A stretch of 8,835 bases of DNA from JBFKOL01 sp041628815. GTDB taxonomy: Bacteria > Bacteroidota > Bacteroidia > Chitinophagales > Saprospiraceae. The stretch's first letter is position 1. Every line of letters begins with the position of its first letter. The stretch lies in assembly GCA_041628815.1 (NCBI GenBank), contig JBFKOL010000166.1:1-8835 (forward strand). Direction: 5' to 3'. Below are positions 1 to 6,533 of the stretch, piece after piece. The notes beneath the pieces are model-generated. The model was given only the letters and a program-made list of their open reading frames with translations, did not search any database and was not told the DNA's origin. Made by a program: the position numbers and the translations under genes.

Positions 1-21
1 AACCAACTGAGCTACATCGCC
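1..21 (-). tRNA. possible tRNA 5' fragment (acceptor strand and D-arm), cut by window edge
   Basis: Read on the minus strand, bases 21 to 1 give GGCGATG (7-base acceptor strand), TA (positions 8-9), GCTC (D-stem 5' strand) and AGTTGGTT (D-loop). This is the typical start of a bacterial elongator tRNA and includes TAGCTCAGTTGGTT. The anticodon and 3' half lie outside the window, so identity and folding cannot be tested. The same bases are an open cinA frame with acceptable CinA residues, so this is either chance, a real edge feature, or a chimeric contig end. Confidence 0.3.
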
Positions 22-923
22 GGCAATGTTACTTGCCGAGGGGATGTGTACTATTTCCCAATTCCAAAGGTACCGCCCCCGGAATGGGACTGGTAAGAGG
101 CAATGTGAAGCTCTTGTCTTTGCCAGGTGTTCCCTATGAAATGCAAGACATCATGGCTGAAGAAGGCCTCAAATGGATTCGCGGGCTGTCTGAAGATACC
201 CAAGCGATAAGTCATTTTGTAATTCATACGACTGGTATCGGGGAGACACATCTCGCAAAACGGATAGAGCCCATCACTTCCAGTTTCCCGCGAGATGTGT
301 CGATTGCTTATTTGCCAGGCCTTGCAAGCGTAAAGTTACGCGTGTCTGCAAGAGGAAAAGATGCATCTTCCACGGGTGTTAAATCCGTTGAATGGGGTGA
401 AAAAATAGTTCGCGAACTAGGCACTTCAGTATATGGGATAGGAGAGACAACGCTGTCAGAGGCTGTGGGAAATTTGTGTCTTAAAAAGAACATTACACTC
501 GGGACGGCCGAAAGTTGCACGGGCGGCTATGTCGCTCATATGATCACTCAAGTTCCGGGGTCTTCAGCCTACTTTGAGGGTAGTGTTGTGTCATATTCCA
601 ACGATTTAAAGGTCAATGTTCTTAGTGTTAAAAAATCCACATTAGAAAAACACGGTGCTGTAAGTGAAGCCACGGTAAAAGAAATGGTCAGCGGCCTTCT
701 CGCCGTCTTAAAGGTAGATGTCGCAGTTGCAATATCTGGAATTGCCGGTCCTGGTGGGGGAACAGCAGACAAACCGGTAGGGACGGTCTGGATAGCTGTT
801 GGCAACAAACAAAGGATTGAGACGCATCTGACTCATGTGGCCAAGGATCGCATTTTAAACATTCAATACGCTTCTGTCAGAGCCCTTAACCAACTCAGGT
901 TATTCATCATGGAAAACATGTAA
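1..923 (+). CDS. cinA: CinA family protein, 5'-truncated (nicotinamide-nucleotide amidase domain complete)
   Basis: The frame is open from base 3, giving 306 visible residues, while full CinA proteins have about 415. The TTG at 33 is internal, not a start. The first part is the end of the N-terminal CinA/MoCF-like domain: RRQ, GTAPGM and SLPGVPYEM (residues about 6-50) match the family, although the usual Trp after APGM is Gly. A linker follows, then the C-terminal PncC-like domain from about residue 150. That domain has AESCTGG with the likely catalytic Ser171, YSNDLK with Lys203, and SGIAGPGGGT followed by DKPVGTVWIA. In characterised relatives this domain deamidates nicotinamide mononucleotide in NAD salvage, and the N-terminal domain acts as an ADP-ribose pyrophosphatase. 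The protein should be cytoplasmic. The stop is TAA at 921-923. The first seven codons overlap a tRNA-like antisense signal, so the extreme 5' end is less secure than the rest. Confidence 0.93.
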   Translation, partial: PTELHRRQCYLPRGCVLFPNSKGTAPGMGLVRGNVKLLSLPGVPYEMQDIMAEEGLKWIRGLSEDTQAISHFVIHTTGIGETHLAKRIEPITSSFPRDVSIAYLPGLASVKLRVSARGKDASSTGVKSVEWGEKIVRELGTSVYGIGETTLSEAVGNLCLKKNITLGTAESCTGGYVAHMITQVPGSSAYFEGSVVSYSNDLKVNVLSVKKSTLEKHGAVSEATVKEMVSGLLAVLKVDVAVAISGIAGPGGGTADKPVGTVWIAVGNKQRIETHLTHVAKDRILNIQYASVRALNQLRLFIMENM

Positions 924-963
924 GAAGAAAGGGTGTTAACAAAACGAAGCAATTGCCTTGTCA

Positions 964-979
964 CTTCATGATCATGAAG
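964..979. repeat. 16-base perfect palindrome between cinA and the E2 gene
   Basis: CTTCATGATCATGAAG is identical to its own reverse complement. As RNA it could fold into a 6-bp stem with a GATC loop. No T-run follows directly, which argues against a standard intrinsic terminator. The overlapping ACTTCA at 963-968 can also pair with TGAAGT at 985-990, so two exclusive hairpins are possible. It lies 41 bases after cinA and about 48 bases upstream of the candidate promoter element, so a dimeric-regulator operator is one reading. Confidence 0.45.
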
Positions 980-1027
980 GCCTTTGAAGTCAACAATAAA
1001 TTACGTTTTTCACTTATAAGAAATATC

Positions 1028-1035
1028 TAACTTTG
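1028..1035 (+). promoter_or_regulatory. candidate Bacteroidota -7 promoter element for the E2 gene
   Basis: TAACTTTG matches the TAnnTTTG -7 consensus of Bacteroidota primary-sigma promoters exactly. It ends 19 bases before the ATG at 1055, which would leave a short 5' leader. No clear TTG-type -33 element sits at the expected 17-23 base distance; only a T-run at 1006-1010 is there. It would drive the E2 gene and probably the overlapping envelope gene. Confidence 0.45.
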
Positions 1036-1054
1036 CCATTCGAAAAATTGATTT

Positions 1055-2488
1055 ATGCCAATAGTTGAGTTGATTTTACCACGGATGGGGGAGAGCGTTG
1101 TCGAAGCCACGGTGATCAACTGGCTAAAAAAAGAAGGAGAGCGTGTTGAAGAAGATGAAACTGTCGTAGAGGTAGCAACGGACAAAGTAGACACAGAAGT
1201 GCCTTCTCCTTATGCAGGCACTCTTATCAAAATTCTTCAGGATGTAGATTCCGTCGTCTCTGTAGGTGGAGTTCTTGCCCAAATTGAGACAGATGGTCCA
1301 GTCAAGCAGTTGTCGGGGTTGGGTGGCGAAAGCCAGGTCAAGGAACCGACACCGAAGAATGTCCCGTCTCAAAAAGCTCATGAAGAGCCCACACAGGACG
1401 ATGAAGATGGCGTGAAAGATATCAAGAGCTCAGATGAGGAAGCCTCCAAGGCAATTACGACTGCTGAAAAACCCTCCCATCCGTCATTTGAAGTGCAAAA
1501 AGAGGATACAAAACCAGTAATTACTGATGAAAGGTATTATTCACCATTAGTCAGGAATATAGCGCGTACAGAAAACATCAGTACGGAAGAATTGAAAAGC
1601 ATAGTGGGAACAGGAGGTAGCGGAAGAGTCACAAAAGATGATATCATCAAGTACCTGGCCACCAGGAAGCAACCTGTACCATTACAAGCACATCGTCTGG
1701 ATGTCCCTCTTAAAACACAAAGCACGGCAGATCCTTCAGGCCCGAAATCCGGTGGCGCTACCGGTACCATTCATGATGCAGGAGCTGAGATCCTGAAGAT
1801 GGATCGTATGAGACGTACGATCGCAGACCACATGATTCTTTCTCAACAAATATCTGCCCATGTGACATCCGTAGTCGAAGCAGATGTTACCAATATGGTT
1901 CGCTGGAGAAATCAGAACAAGGAAGATTTTGAACGTAAATACCGAACAAAACTAACTTTCACACCTTTGTTTATCGAATGTGTGCAAAAGGCAATTCACG
2001 ATTTTCCAAAGATTAACTCCTCGGTTGTTGGAGATGATATTCACATCAAAACCGAGATTCACATGGGCCTTGCCACAGCCCTTGATAATGGGAATTTGAT
2101 CGTCCCCGTCATAAAAAACTCTGATGAGCTGAGCCTGCTGGGTCTGGCAAAAAAAGTCAATGAACTTTCGGATAGGGCTCGAAGTTCAAGACTCTCGCCT
2201 GATGAAGTGAGCGGGGGTACTTTTACCATTTCCAATATCGGTACATTTGGGAATCTCATAGGCACGCCTATTATCAATCAACCACAGGTAGCTGTTCTGG
2301 CATTAGGCGCCATACAGAAAAGACCCGTGGTATTGGAAACAAAAGGCAGCGACACAATAGCCATCCGGCATATGATGTTTTTATCATTGTCGTTCGATCA
2401 TAGAATCATTGATGGTTTCTATGGAGGCTCTTTCTTGAAAAGGATTGGTGAATACATTGAAAACTTTGACCCGAACAAGAAAATTTAG
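1055..2488 (+). CDS. dihydrolipoamide acyltransferase, E2 subunit of a 2-oxo acid dehydrogenase complex
   Basis: This 477-residue protein has the full E2 layout. Residues 1-80 are a lipoyl domain with the lipoylation site Lys44 in TDKVDTEVPSP. Residues about 85-155 are a charged linker rich in Glu, Asp, Lys and Pro. Residues about 161-204 are the peripheral subunit-binding domain (YYSPLVRNIA, GTGGSGRVTKDDI). After a second linker, residues about 245-475 form the acyltransferase domain, with SFDHRIIDG carrying catalytic His449 and Asp453. The enzyme moves the acyl group from lipoyl-lysine to CoA in a cytoplasmic complex with E1 and E3. The single lipoyl domain and general sequence suit the branched-chain or mixed-specificity E2 group common in Bacteroidota, but the substrate (pyruvate, branched-chain 2-oxo acids or 2-oxoglutarate) cannot be fixed here. 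No E1 or E3 gene is in the window. The ATG at 1055 places the lipoyl domain at the very N-terminus, as usual. Its 3' end overlaps the next gene. Confidence 0.95.
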   Translation: MPIVELILPRMGESVVEATVINWLKKEGERVEEDETVVEVATDKVDTEVPSPYAGTLIKILQDVDSVVSVGGVLAQIETDGPVKQLSGLGGESQVKEPTPKNVPSQKAHEEPTQDDEDGVKDIKSSDEEASKAITTAEKPSHPSFEVQKEDTKPVITDERYYSPLVRNIARTENISTEELKSIVGTGGSGRVTKDDIIKYLATRKQPVPLQAHRLDVPLKTQSTADPSGPKSGGATGTIHDAGAEILKMDRMRRTIADHMILSQQISAHVTSVVEADVTNMVRWRNQNKEDFERKYRTKLTFTPLFIECVQKAIHDFPKINSSVVGDDIHIKTEIHMGLATALDNGNLIVPVIKNSDELSLLGLAKKVNELSDRARSSRLSPDEVSGGTFTISNIGTFGNLIGTPIINQPQVAVLALGAIQKRPVVLETKGSDTIAIRHMMFLSLSFDHRIIDGFYGGSFLKRIGEYIENFDPNKKI

Positions 2489-4637
2489 ACTTGTCACTTT
2501 TTTCTTCCTCGTGTTGTGGTCAGCGGGATGGCCTGGGATTGATCTCAGGGCCCAGCTTGACCCCTTAAAGGAAGCCAATCTTTATTTTGACCAAGGTCTG
2601 TACCATCAGGCGCTCATATATCTTTCACAGATAGAAGGATTGGAAACCAAGGCTCCCCTTCTATTCAAAAGAGGTGTCTGCCATTACGAGACCAATGATC
2701 TCGACCGTGCATTGGTCGACTTTCGGCGCGCCTGGGAGCTAGGATACCAAAACCGAAAGACGGATCTGTACCTGGGCAAGATAAGGTTGCACGAAGGTGC
2801 TTTCGAAGAAGCCGCTGAATACCTCAAAAAATACTTGGCAGTCCTGGATATCAACGATCCCGAAAGGATGGGAATAAGGAAATTGATCAAACAATGTGGA
2901 AACGCATTGAAGATCTCATACCAACGCCCTCTTGCGATCATCGAAAATCCCTCTGCGATCAACTCAATTCATAATGATTTTGGCTTGCTAGAAAGTCCCT
3001 TTATCAAAGACAGGTTCTATTTTAATTCGGACCGGCCTCTCTCTGTCACATCTTATGTCTCCGGTTCTTCAGATATCTTTGCAGCAGATAGGAGTGAAGG
3101 TCAATGGATGAATCTTTCACCCATTTCAGCTCCCGTCCGGTCGGACAGGTCCGAGATCATCTTGGACTTCACTCCGGATGGTCAAGGGTTGTACTTTTTT
3201 CGAAGCGGCTCAACTGGAGGATTGTTCAGAAGTGTTTTCATCAATGGTAAAGACTCTCTTGAAAAAATCGACTTGCCGGTGCAAATCCATGTGGCCAACG
3301 CAGATGTTTATGTTGCCAACTCAGCGGTGGTGATCTTTGCAGATAAGGAACTAGAAGGATTCGGTGGATATGACCTCTTCTATTCGATTTACGACGGAGA
3401 ACAATGGGGTGTCCCTGTCAACTTTGGCGACGTCGTAAATTCACACTTTGATGAAGTAAGCCCGTTTCTCTCAAGCAATGGACAAGAACTTTATTTCAGC
3501 TCCAATAGGCCATACAGCATTGGTGGTTTCGATGTATTCCGTACGCGGTTCATGTATGAGGCCAATGTCTGGTCGGCGCCTGAAAACCTGGGTATCCCAA
3601 TCAATAGTCCTGGTGATGAAAGGTATTTCAGGTTGTCTGCAGATGGGTTGAAAGCATACTTTGCTTCCAACAGGAAAAACAGCAAAGGCGGATACGATAC
3701 CTATATCGGAAGGTTTAAAGAGCCCCAAAAAGGGCAGGAATTTCACGCGGATCATCTGGCATTTGCGAATTATTCGGAGGAAACCAGTACTAATCTCGAC
3801 AGTTTCAATGTAAATCTGAACCATTCAGTGGTATCAAGCAAAGAATCTCCAAAACCACCCGAAAAGGGAATTTCGGAAGAAGTTAAAACGGAGACGATGC
3901 CCTTCCTCTATTACACATCGGGCCAGGATGTATTATCTCCGCAAAACAAAGAACTCCTTTCCAGGGTATCTGTCCTGATGCAGCAATACGCCAATACTTT
4001 TCTGGAAATTGTTACTTATACGAACAAAGATGGCATCTTGGAGTACAACCTTTATTCCTCTATCAAGGTCGGCGAAAAAGTAGAGCAGTACATGATGGAG
4101 TTGGGCACAGATGACCAGCGAATAACAGTCAAAGGGTTTGGTGAGAATTATCCGCTTATCCGGACGGGAACTGATCAAGATGGGGAATCTTTAGCACAAC
4201 GTTTGAACAAAAGGGTGGAATTGAGACTGCATACCCATGAAGGATACAGTCCTGTAAAAATAGAACACAGCAGGCCTGATGTTCACCCTGCCTATTTTGA
4301 TTCTGACTACGAGCTGTATCAAGCCCTCGTGGATGATGTGGTGTCGTATAAAATACAAATTGCTCTTGTCAATCAGATGTACAGAGGAGTGGTCCTGGAT
4401 CTCTTTAATGATGCCATTGTAGAAGAGCATGCTGCCACAGGTTTGTATGCTTACCTGGTGGGTTTATACGATTCATACGCAAAGGCGTTGGATATACGCA
4501 GATCACTGGAAAAAGAGGGGATGACTGATGTCAGGATTGTTCCCTATATCAATGGCATGCGCATTGATACGGAGCATCTGTCCTATTACGTCAATGCCTA
4601 CCCGGATTTACGCAATTTCATGAATTATGAAAATTGA
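2445..4637 (+). CDS. exported TPR / PD40 beta-propeller / OmpA-like / SPOR-like envelope protein
   Basis: About 730 residues. The signal peptide has a basic segment (RTRKFR), a hydrophobic stretch at about 16-32 and a likely cut in LRA|Q after residue 36. Residues about 41-135 look like TPR helices. Residues about 178-424 hold PD40/WD40-like propeller strands, clearest in SSNRPYSIGGFDVF and ASNRKNSKGGYDTY. Residues about 486-596 are an OmpA C-terminal-like domain (KGFGENYP, LNKRVEL). Residues about 632-707 look SPOR-like (YKIQIAL, YLVGLYDSYAKA, IVPYINGMRI). Family knowledge places such proteins in the periplasm or outer membrane, near peptidoglycan. The two OmpA residues that contact diaminopimelate appear replaced (Asp by Asn527, Arg by Val542), so normal binding is doubtful. 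A TGA at 2436-2438 bounds the frame. The only starts that keep the signal peptide are TTG 2445, GTG 2448, TTG 2457 and TTG 2466, all inside the E2 gene. The exact start is uncertain; the overlap is at least 23 bases and up to 44. Confidence 0.88.
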   Translation: MVNTLKTLTRTRKFRLVTFFFLVLWSAGWPGIDLRAQLDPLKEANLYFDQGLYHQALIYLSQIEGLETKAPLLFKRGVCHYETNDLDRALVDFRRAWELGYQNRKTDLYLGKIRLHEGAFEEAAEYLKKYLAVLDINDPERMGIRKLIKQCGNALKISYQRPLAIIENPSAINSIHNDFGLLESPFIKDRFYFNSDRPLSVTSYVSGSSDIFAADRSEGQWMNLSPISAPVRSDRSEIILDFTPDGQGLYFFRSGSTGGLFRSVFINGKDSLEKIDLPVQIHVANADVYVANSAVVIFADKELEGFGGYDLFYSIYDGEQWGVPVNFGDVVNSHFDEVSPFLSSNGQELYFSSNRPYSIGGFDVFRTRFMYEANVWSAPENLGIPINSPGDERYFRLSADGLKAYFASNRKNSKGGYDTYIGRFKEPQKGQEFHADHLAFANYSEETSTNLDSFNVNLNHSVVSSKESPKPPEKGISEEVKTETMPFLYYTSGQDVLSPQNKELLSRVSVLMQQYANTFLEIVTYTNKDGILEYNLYSSIKVGEKVEQYMMELGTDDQRITVKGFGENYPLIRTGTDQDGESLAQRLNKRVELRLHTHEGYSPVKIEHSRPDVHPAYFDSDYELYQALVDDVVSYKIQIALVNQMYRGVVLDLFNDAIVEEHAATGLYAYLVGLYDSYAKALDIRRSLEKEGMTDVRIVPYINGMRIDTEHLSYYVNAYPDLRNFMNYEN

Positions 4638-5496
4638 TGGGTATCAAGTCATTGCCGTTCAGGCTATTCATCCCGCTTTCGGTATAACAAAGAAAGTATC
4701 CACCACCACCACTGCCACATAATTTCAACGCAAAATCACCTGTTCGAAGACCTTGTTCCCAAAGGATTGATACAGAATCCGGGATCATTGGTTTCATCAT
4801 TTCCAACTGGCGCGCACTGATGCGTTTGAAATCTTCGCCGATAGATCGACCTGCGGTCAATGATTTGATGATCCGGCCCGTAGTGGAAATCAATAGTTCA
4901 AGGATTTCTTTATGTGTTTTTACCAGATTAAAGAAAATGGGTACGAGGTCCTTACTTTTTCTTGGCAGCTGAGAGTCATATAACCGTAAATATTCGCATC
5001 CTTTGGTTAAAACAGTCGTTTCGATAAACATCACCTGGCCATCCGGTCTTTTGTGAATAGCCTTATTGAGTAGGGAAACCAGCGGATCCAAACCAGAGCT
5101 TGTACCGTGGAAGAAGGACTCCATCAGGGCCAACCTTTTCTGCAATACACCGGGGTCTACAACTTCATCTGCACTGCATAATTCATATACTGCTGCTGTG
5201 AGGGCTCCAGAACTGCCCAAACCGCATCCTGACGGAATATCGGAAACAAAGGCATATCCCTGGGCTATCCAGTCGCAAAGCTTTTGCAAATTCAAAAACT
5301 CGAACCCATGAATGGTAAGATAATCCAAAAAGGCATCCATCACGTCGGCGTATTCCTGGGATCCCCTTGACCATTTTCCGTAAAAAGTATGCACTGGCGC
5401 CGCGAGAACATCGGAGCCAACTAATAGCGTGTATTCACCAAAAAGGATGATTTTGGCTGGATATATGCGATTCAGTATGTCCTCTTTTTTTCCCAT
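4618..5496 (-). CDS. GHMP-family small-molecule kinase, mevalonate-kinase-like
   Basis: The protein has 292 residues from the ATG at 5496. An ATG at 5502 (294 residues) is equally possible, and a TTG at 5544 is less likely because it adds residues before the conserved start. The N-terminal YPAKIILFGEY (12-22) is the first GHMP motif. PSGCGLGSSGAL (88-99) is the glycine/serine phosphate-binding loop. GTSSGLDPLVS (131-141) carries the likely catalytic Asp137. KLCGSGGGGYF (258-268) is the third motif. AKIILFGEY plus SGLD resembles mevalonate kinase more than galactokinase, whose N-terminal signature (GRVNLIGEHTDY type) is absent. The expected reaction is ATP-dependent phosphorylation of a small alcohol in the cytoplasm; mevalonate for isoprenoid synthesis is the leading guess, but a sugar substrate is possible because the gene overlaps galE by 25-31 bases. 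Its stop lies inside the end of the opposite envelope-protein gene. Confidence 0.85.
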   Translation of the reverse strand: MGKKEDILNRIYPAKIILFGEYTLLVGSDVLAAPVHTFYGKWSRGSQEYADVMDAFLDYLTIHGFEFLNLQKLCDWIAQGYAFVSDIPSGCGLGSSGALTAAVYELCSADEVVDPGVLQKRLALMESFFHGTSSGLDPLVSLLNKAIHKRPDGQVMFIETTVLTKGCEYLRLYDSQLPRKSKDLVPIFFNLVKTHKEILELLISTTGRIIKSLTAGRSIGEDFKRISARQLEMMKPMIPDSVSILWEQGLRTGDFALKLCGSGGGGYFLCYTESGMNSLNGNDLIPINFHNS

Positions 5497-6488
5497 TGCC
5501 ATGCCGATGCCATGATGTCCTCTATTGTATATTTTGGGTACCAACCGAGTTGCTCCCGCGCTTTCTCAAAATCTGAATATATGGCTATTACATCTCCTGG
5601 ACGCCGGGGCCCGATTTCAAAGTTGAGCTTTACCCCCGTGGACCTCTCGAAAGCCCGGATCGCTTCGAGAACAGTTACGCCTTGTCCAATACCAAGATTG
5701 AAAGTATCGTAGTTGCCTCGGTCAGCTCTGTCATACTGACGACGGAGTGCAAGCGTATGAGCCCGTGCCAGATCCATGATGTGAATGTAGTCTCTGATAC
5801 AGCTTCCATCCCTGGTGGGATAATCGTCTCCATAAACAATACATTTATCTCTTTTGCCGATGGCTGTTTCGGTTATTACAGGGACGAGATTGACCGCCCT
5901 AACACGAGATGCCTCACCTATGATCGCTGAAGGATGGGCGCCGGCGGGATTAAAATACCGCAGCGAAATCACATTTAAATCCTTGAGGTAGGCGCAGTCT
6001 TTGAGTATGTACTCCGACATCTGTTTGGTTTTTCCATAGGGAGATTCGGGTTCTTTCAAAGGAGATGCTTCGGTGACAGGCAGAACTTCTGGTTGACCAT
6101 ACACGGTACATGAGGAAGAAAATATAAAGTTATTGATATCATGCGTTAGCATACATTCGCACAGGTTAATTACGGCAACGAGATTGTTCCTGTAGTAATG
6201 AAGAGGTTTGGATACCGATTCGTTGACGGATTTCAGCGCAGCAAAATGAATCACACCTTCTATATCGGGATTTTCAGAGAATACACGCTTCAAGGCGTCG
6301 GCATCGACGAGGTCCACTTCGTAATTGACAATTTCTTTACCTGATATCTTTTGAATACCATGCAGCACATCAGGAAAGGAATTCATAAAATTGTCAATCG
6401 AAATAACATCATAACCCTGATCGAGTAGAACGGTGATTGTATGGCTCCCAATATAGCCGCATCCTCCGGTAACCAAGATCTTGGACAT
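5472..6488 (-). CDS. galE: UDP-glucose 4-epimerase
   Basis: A complete 338-residue extended short-chain dehydrogenase of normal GalE length. The NAD-binding motif is GGCGYIG (Gly8, Gly11, Gly14). HFAALKSVNESVSKP (81-95) is a typical GalE block. FSSSCTVYG (123-131) holds the conserved Ser/Thr, and YGKTK gives Tyr151 and Lys155 of the YxxxK catalytic pair. RYFNPAGAHPS (177-187), TRDGSCIRDYIH (225-236) and RRPGDV (295-300) line the UDP-sugar site. It interconverts UDP-glucose and UDP-galactose, supplying precursors for surface polysaccharide. The position equivalent to Tyr299 of E. coli GalE and Cys307 of human GALE, which gates acceptance of N-acetylated sugars, is Ile303 by my alignment, so activity on UDP-GlcNAc is open. 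The ATG at 6488 places the glycine motif correctly. galE is first in a minus-strand pair with the GHMP kinase and divergent from cysQ. Confidence 0.96.
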   Translation of the reverse strand: MSKILVTGGCGYIGSHTITVLLDQGYDVISIDNFMNSFPDVLHGIQKISGKEIVNYEVDLVDADALKRVFSENPDIEGVIHFAALKSVNESVSKPLHYYRNNLVAVINLCECMLTHDINNFIFSSSCTVYGQPEVLPVTEASPLKEPESPYGKTKQMSEYILKDCAYLKDLNVISLRYFNPAGAHPSAIIGEASRVRAVNLVPVITETAIGKRDKCIVYGDDYPTRDGSCIRDYIHIMDLARAHTLALRRQYDRADRGNYDTFNLGIGQGVTVLEAIRAFERSTGVKLNFEIGPRRPGDVIAIYSDFEKAREQLGWYPKYTIEDIMASAWQWEKKRTY

Positions 6489-6533
6489 TTGTAAAAATAT
6501 TTGTGTAAAAGTAGTATTAAATTCAGCCTAGAC
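6489..6533. promoter_or_regulatory. short AT-rich divergent promoter region between galE and cysQ
   Basis: Only 45 bases separate the galE ATG from the preferred cysQ ATG, so promoters for both genes must lie here or reach into the coding starts. Near matches to TAnnTTTG are AATATTTG at 6496-6503 on the plus strand (7 of 8) and TACTTTTA at 6513-6506 on the minus strand (7 of 8). Neither has a convincing TTG at -33 distance. The region is clearly AT-rich, but the individual elements are weak. Confidence 0.35.

Noticed and set aside
964..1010. Intrinsic terminator for cinA
   Set aside because: The palindrome could form a hairpin, but no T-run follows it directly; the T-run at 1006-1010 is 26 bases downstream.
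3471..3824. 117-residue minus-strand open frame inside the envelope-protein gene
   Set aside because: It lies wholly antisense to a well-supported multi-domain gene, has no recognisable motif, and another minus-strand frame overlaps it in a different phase.
5682..5930. 82-residue plus-strand open frame inside galE
   Set aside because: It is a complement-strand shadow of conserved GalE coding sequence with no motif of its own.
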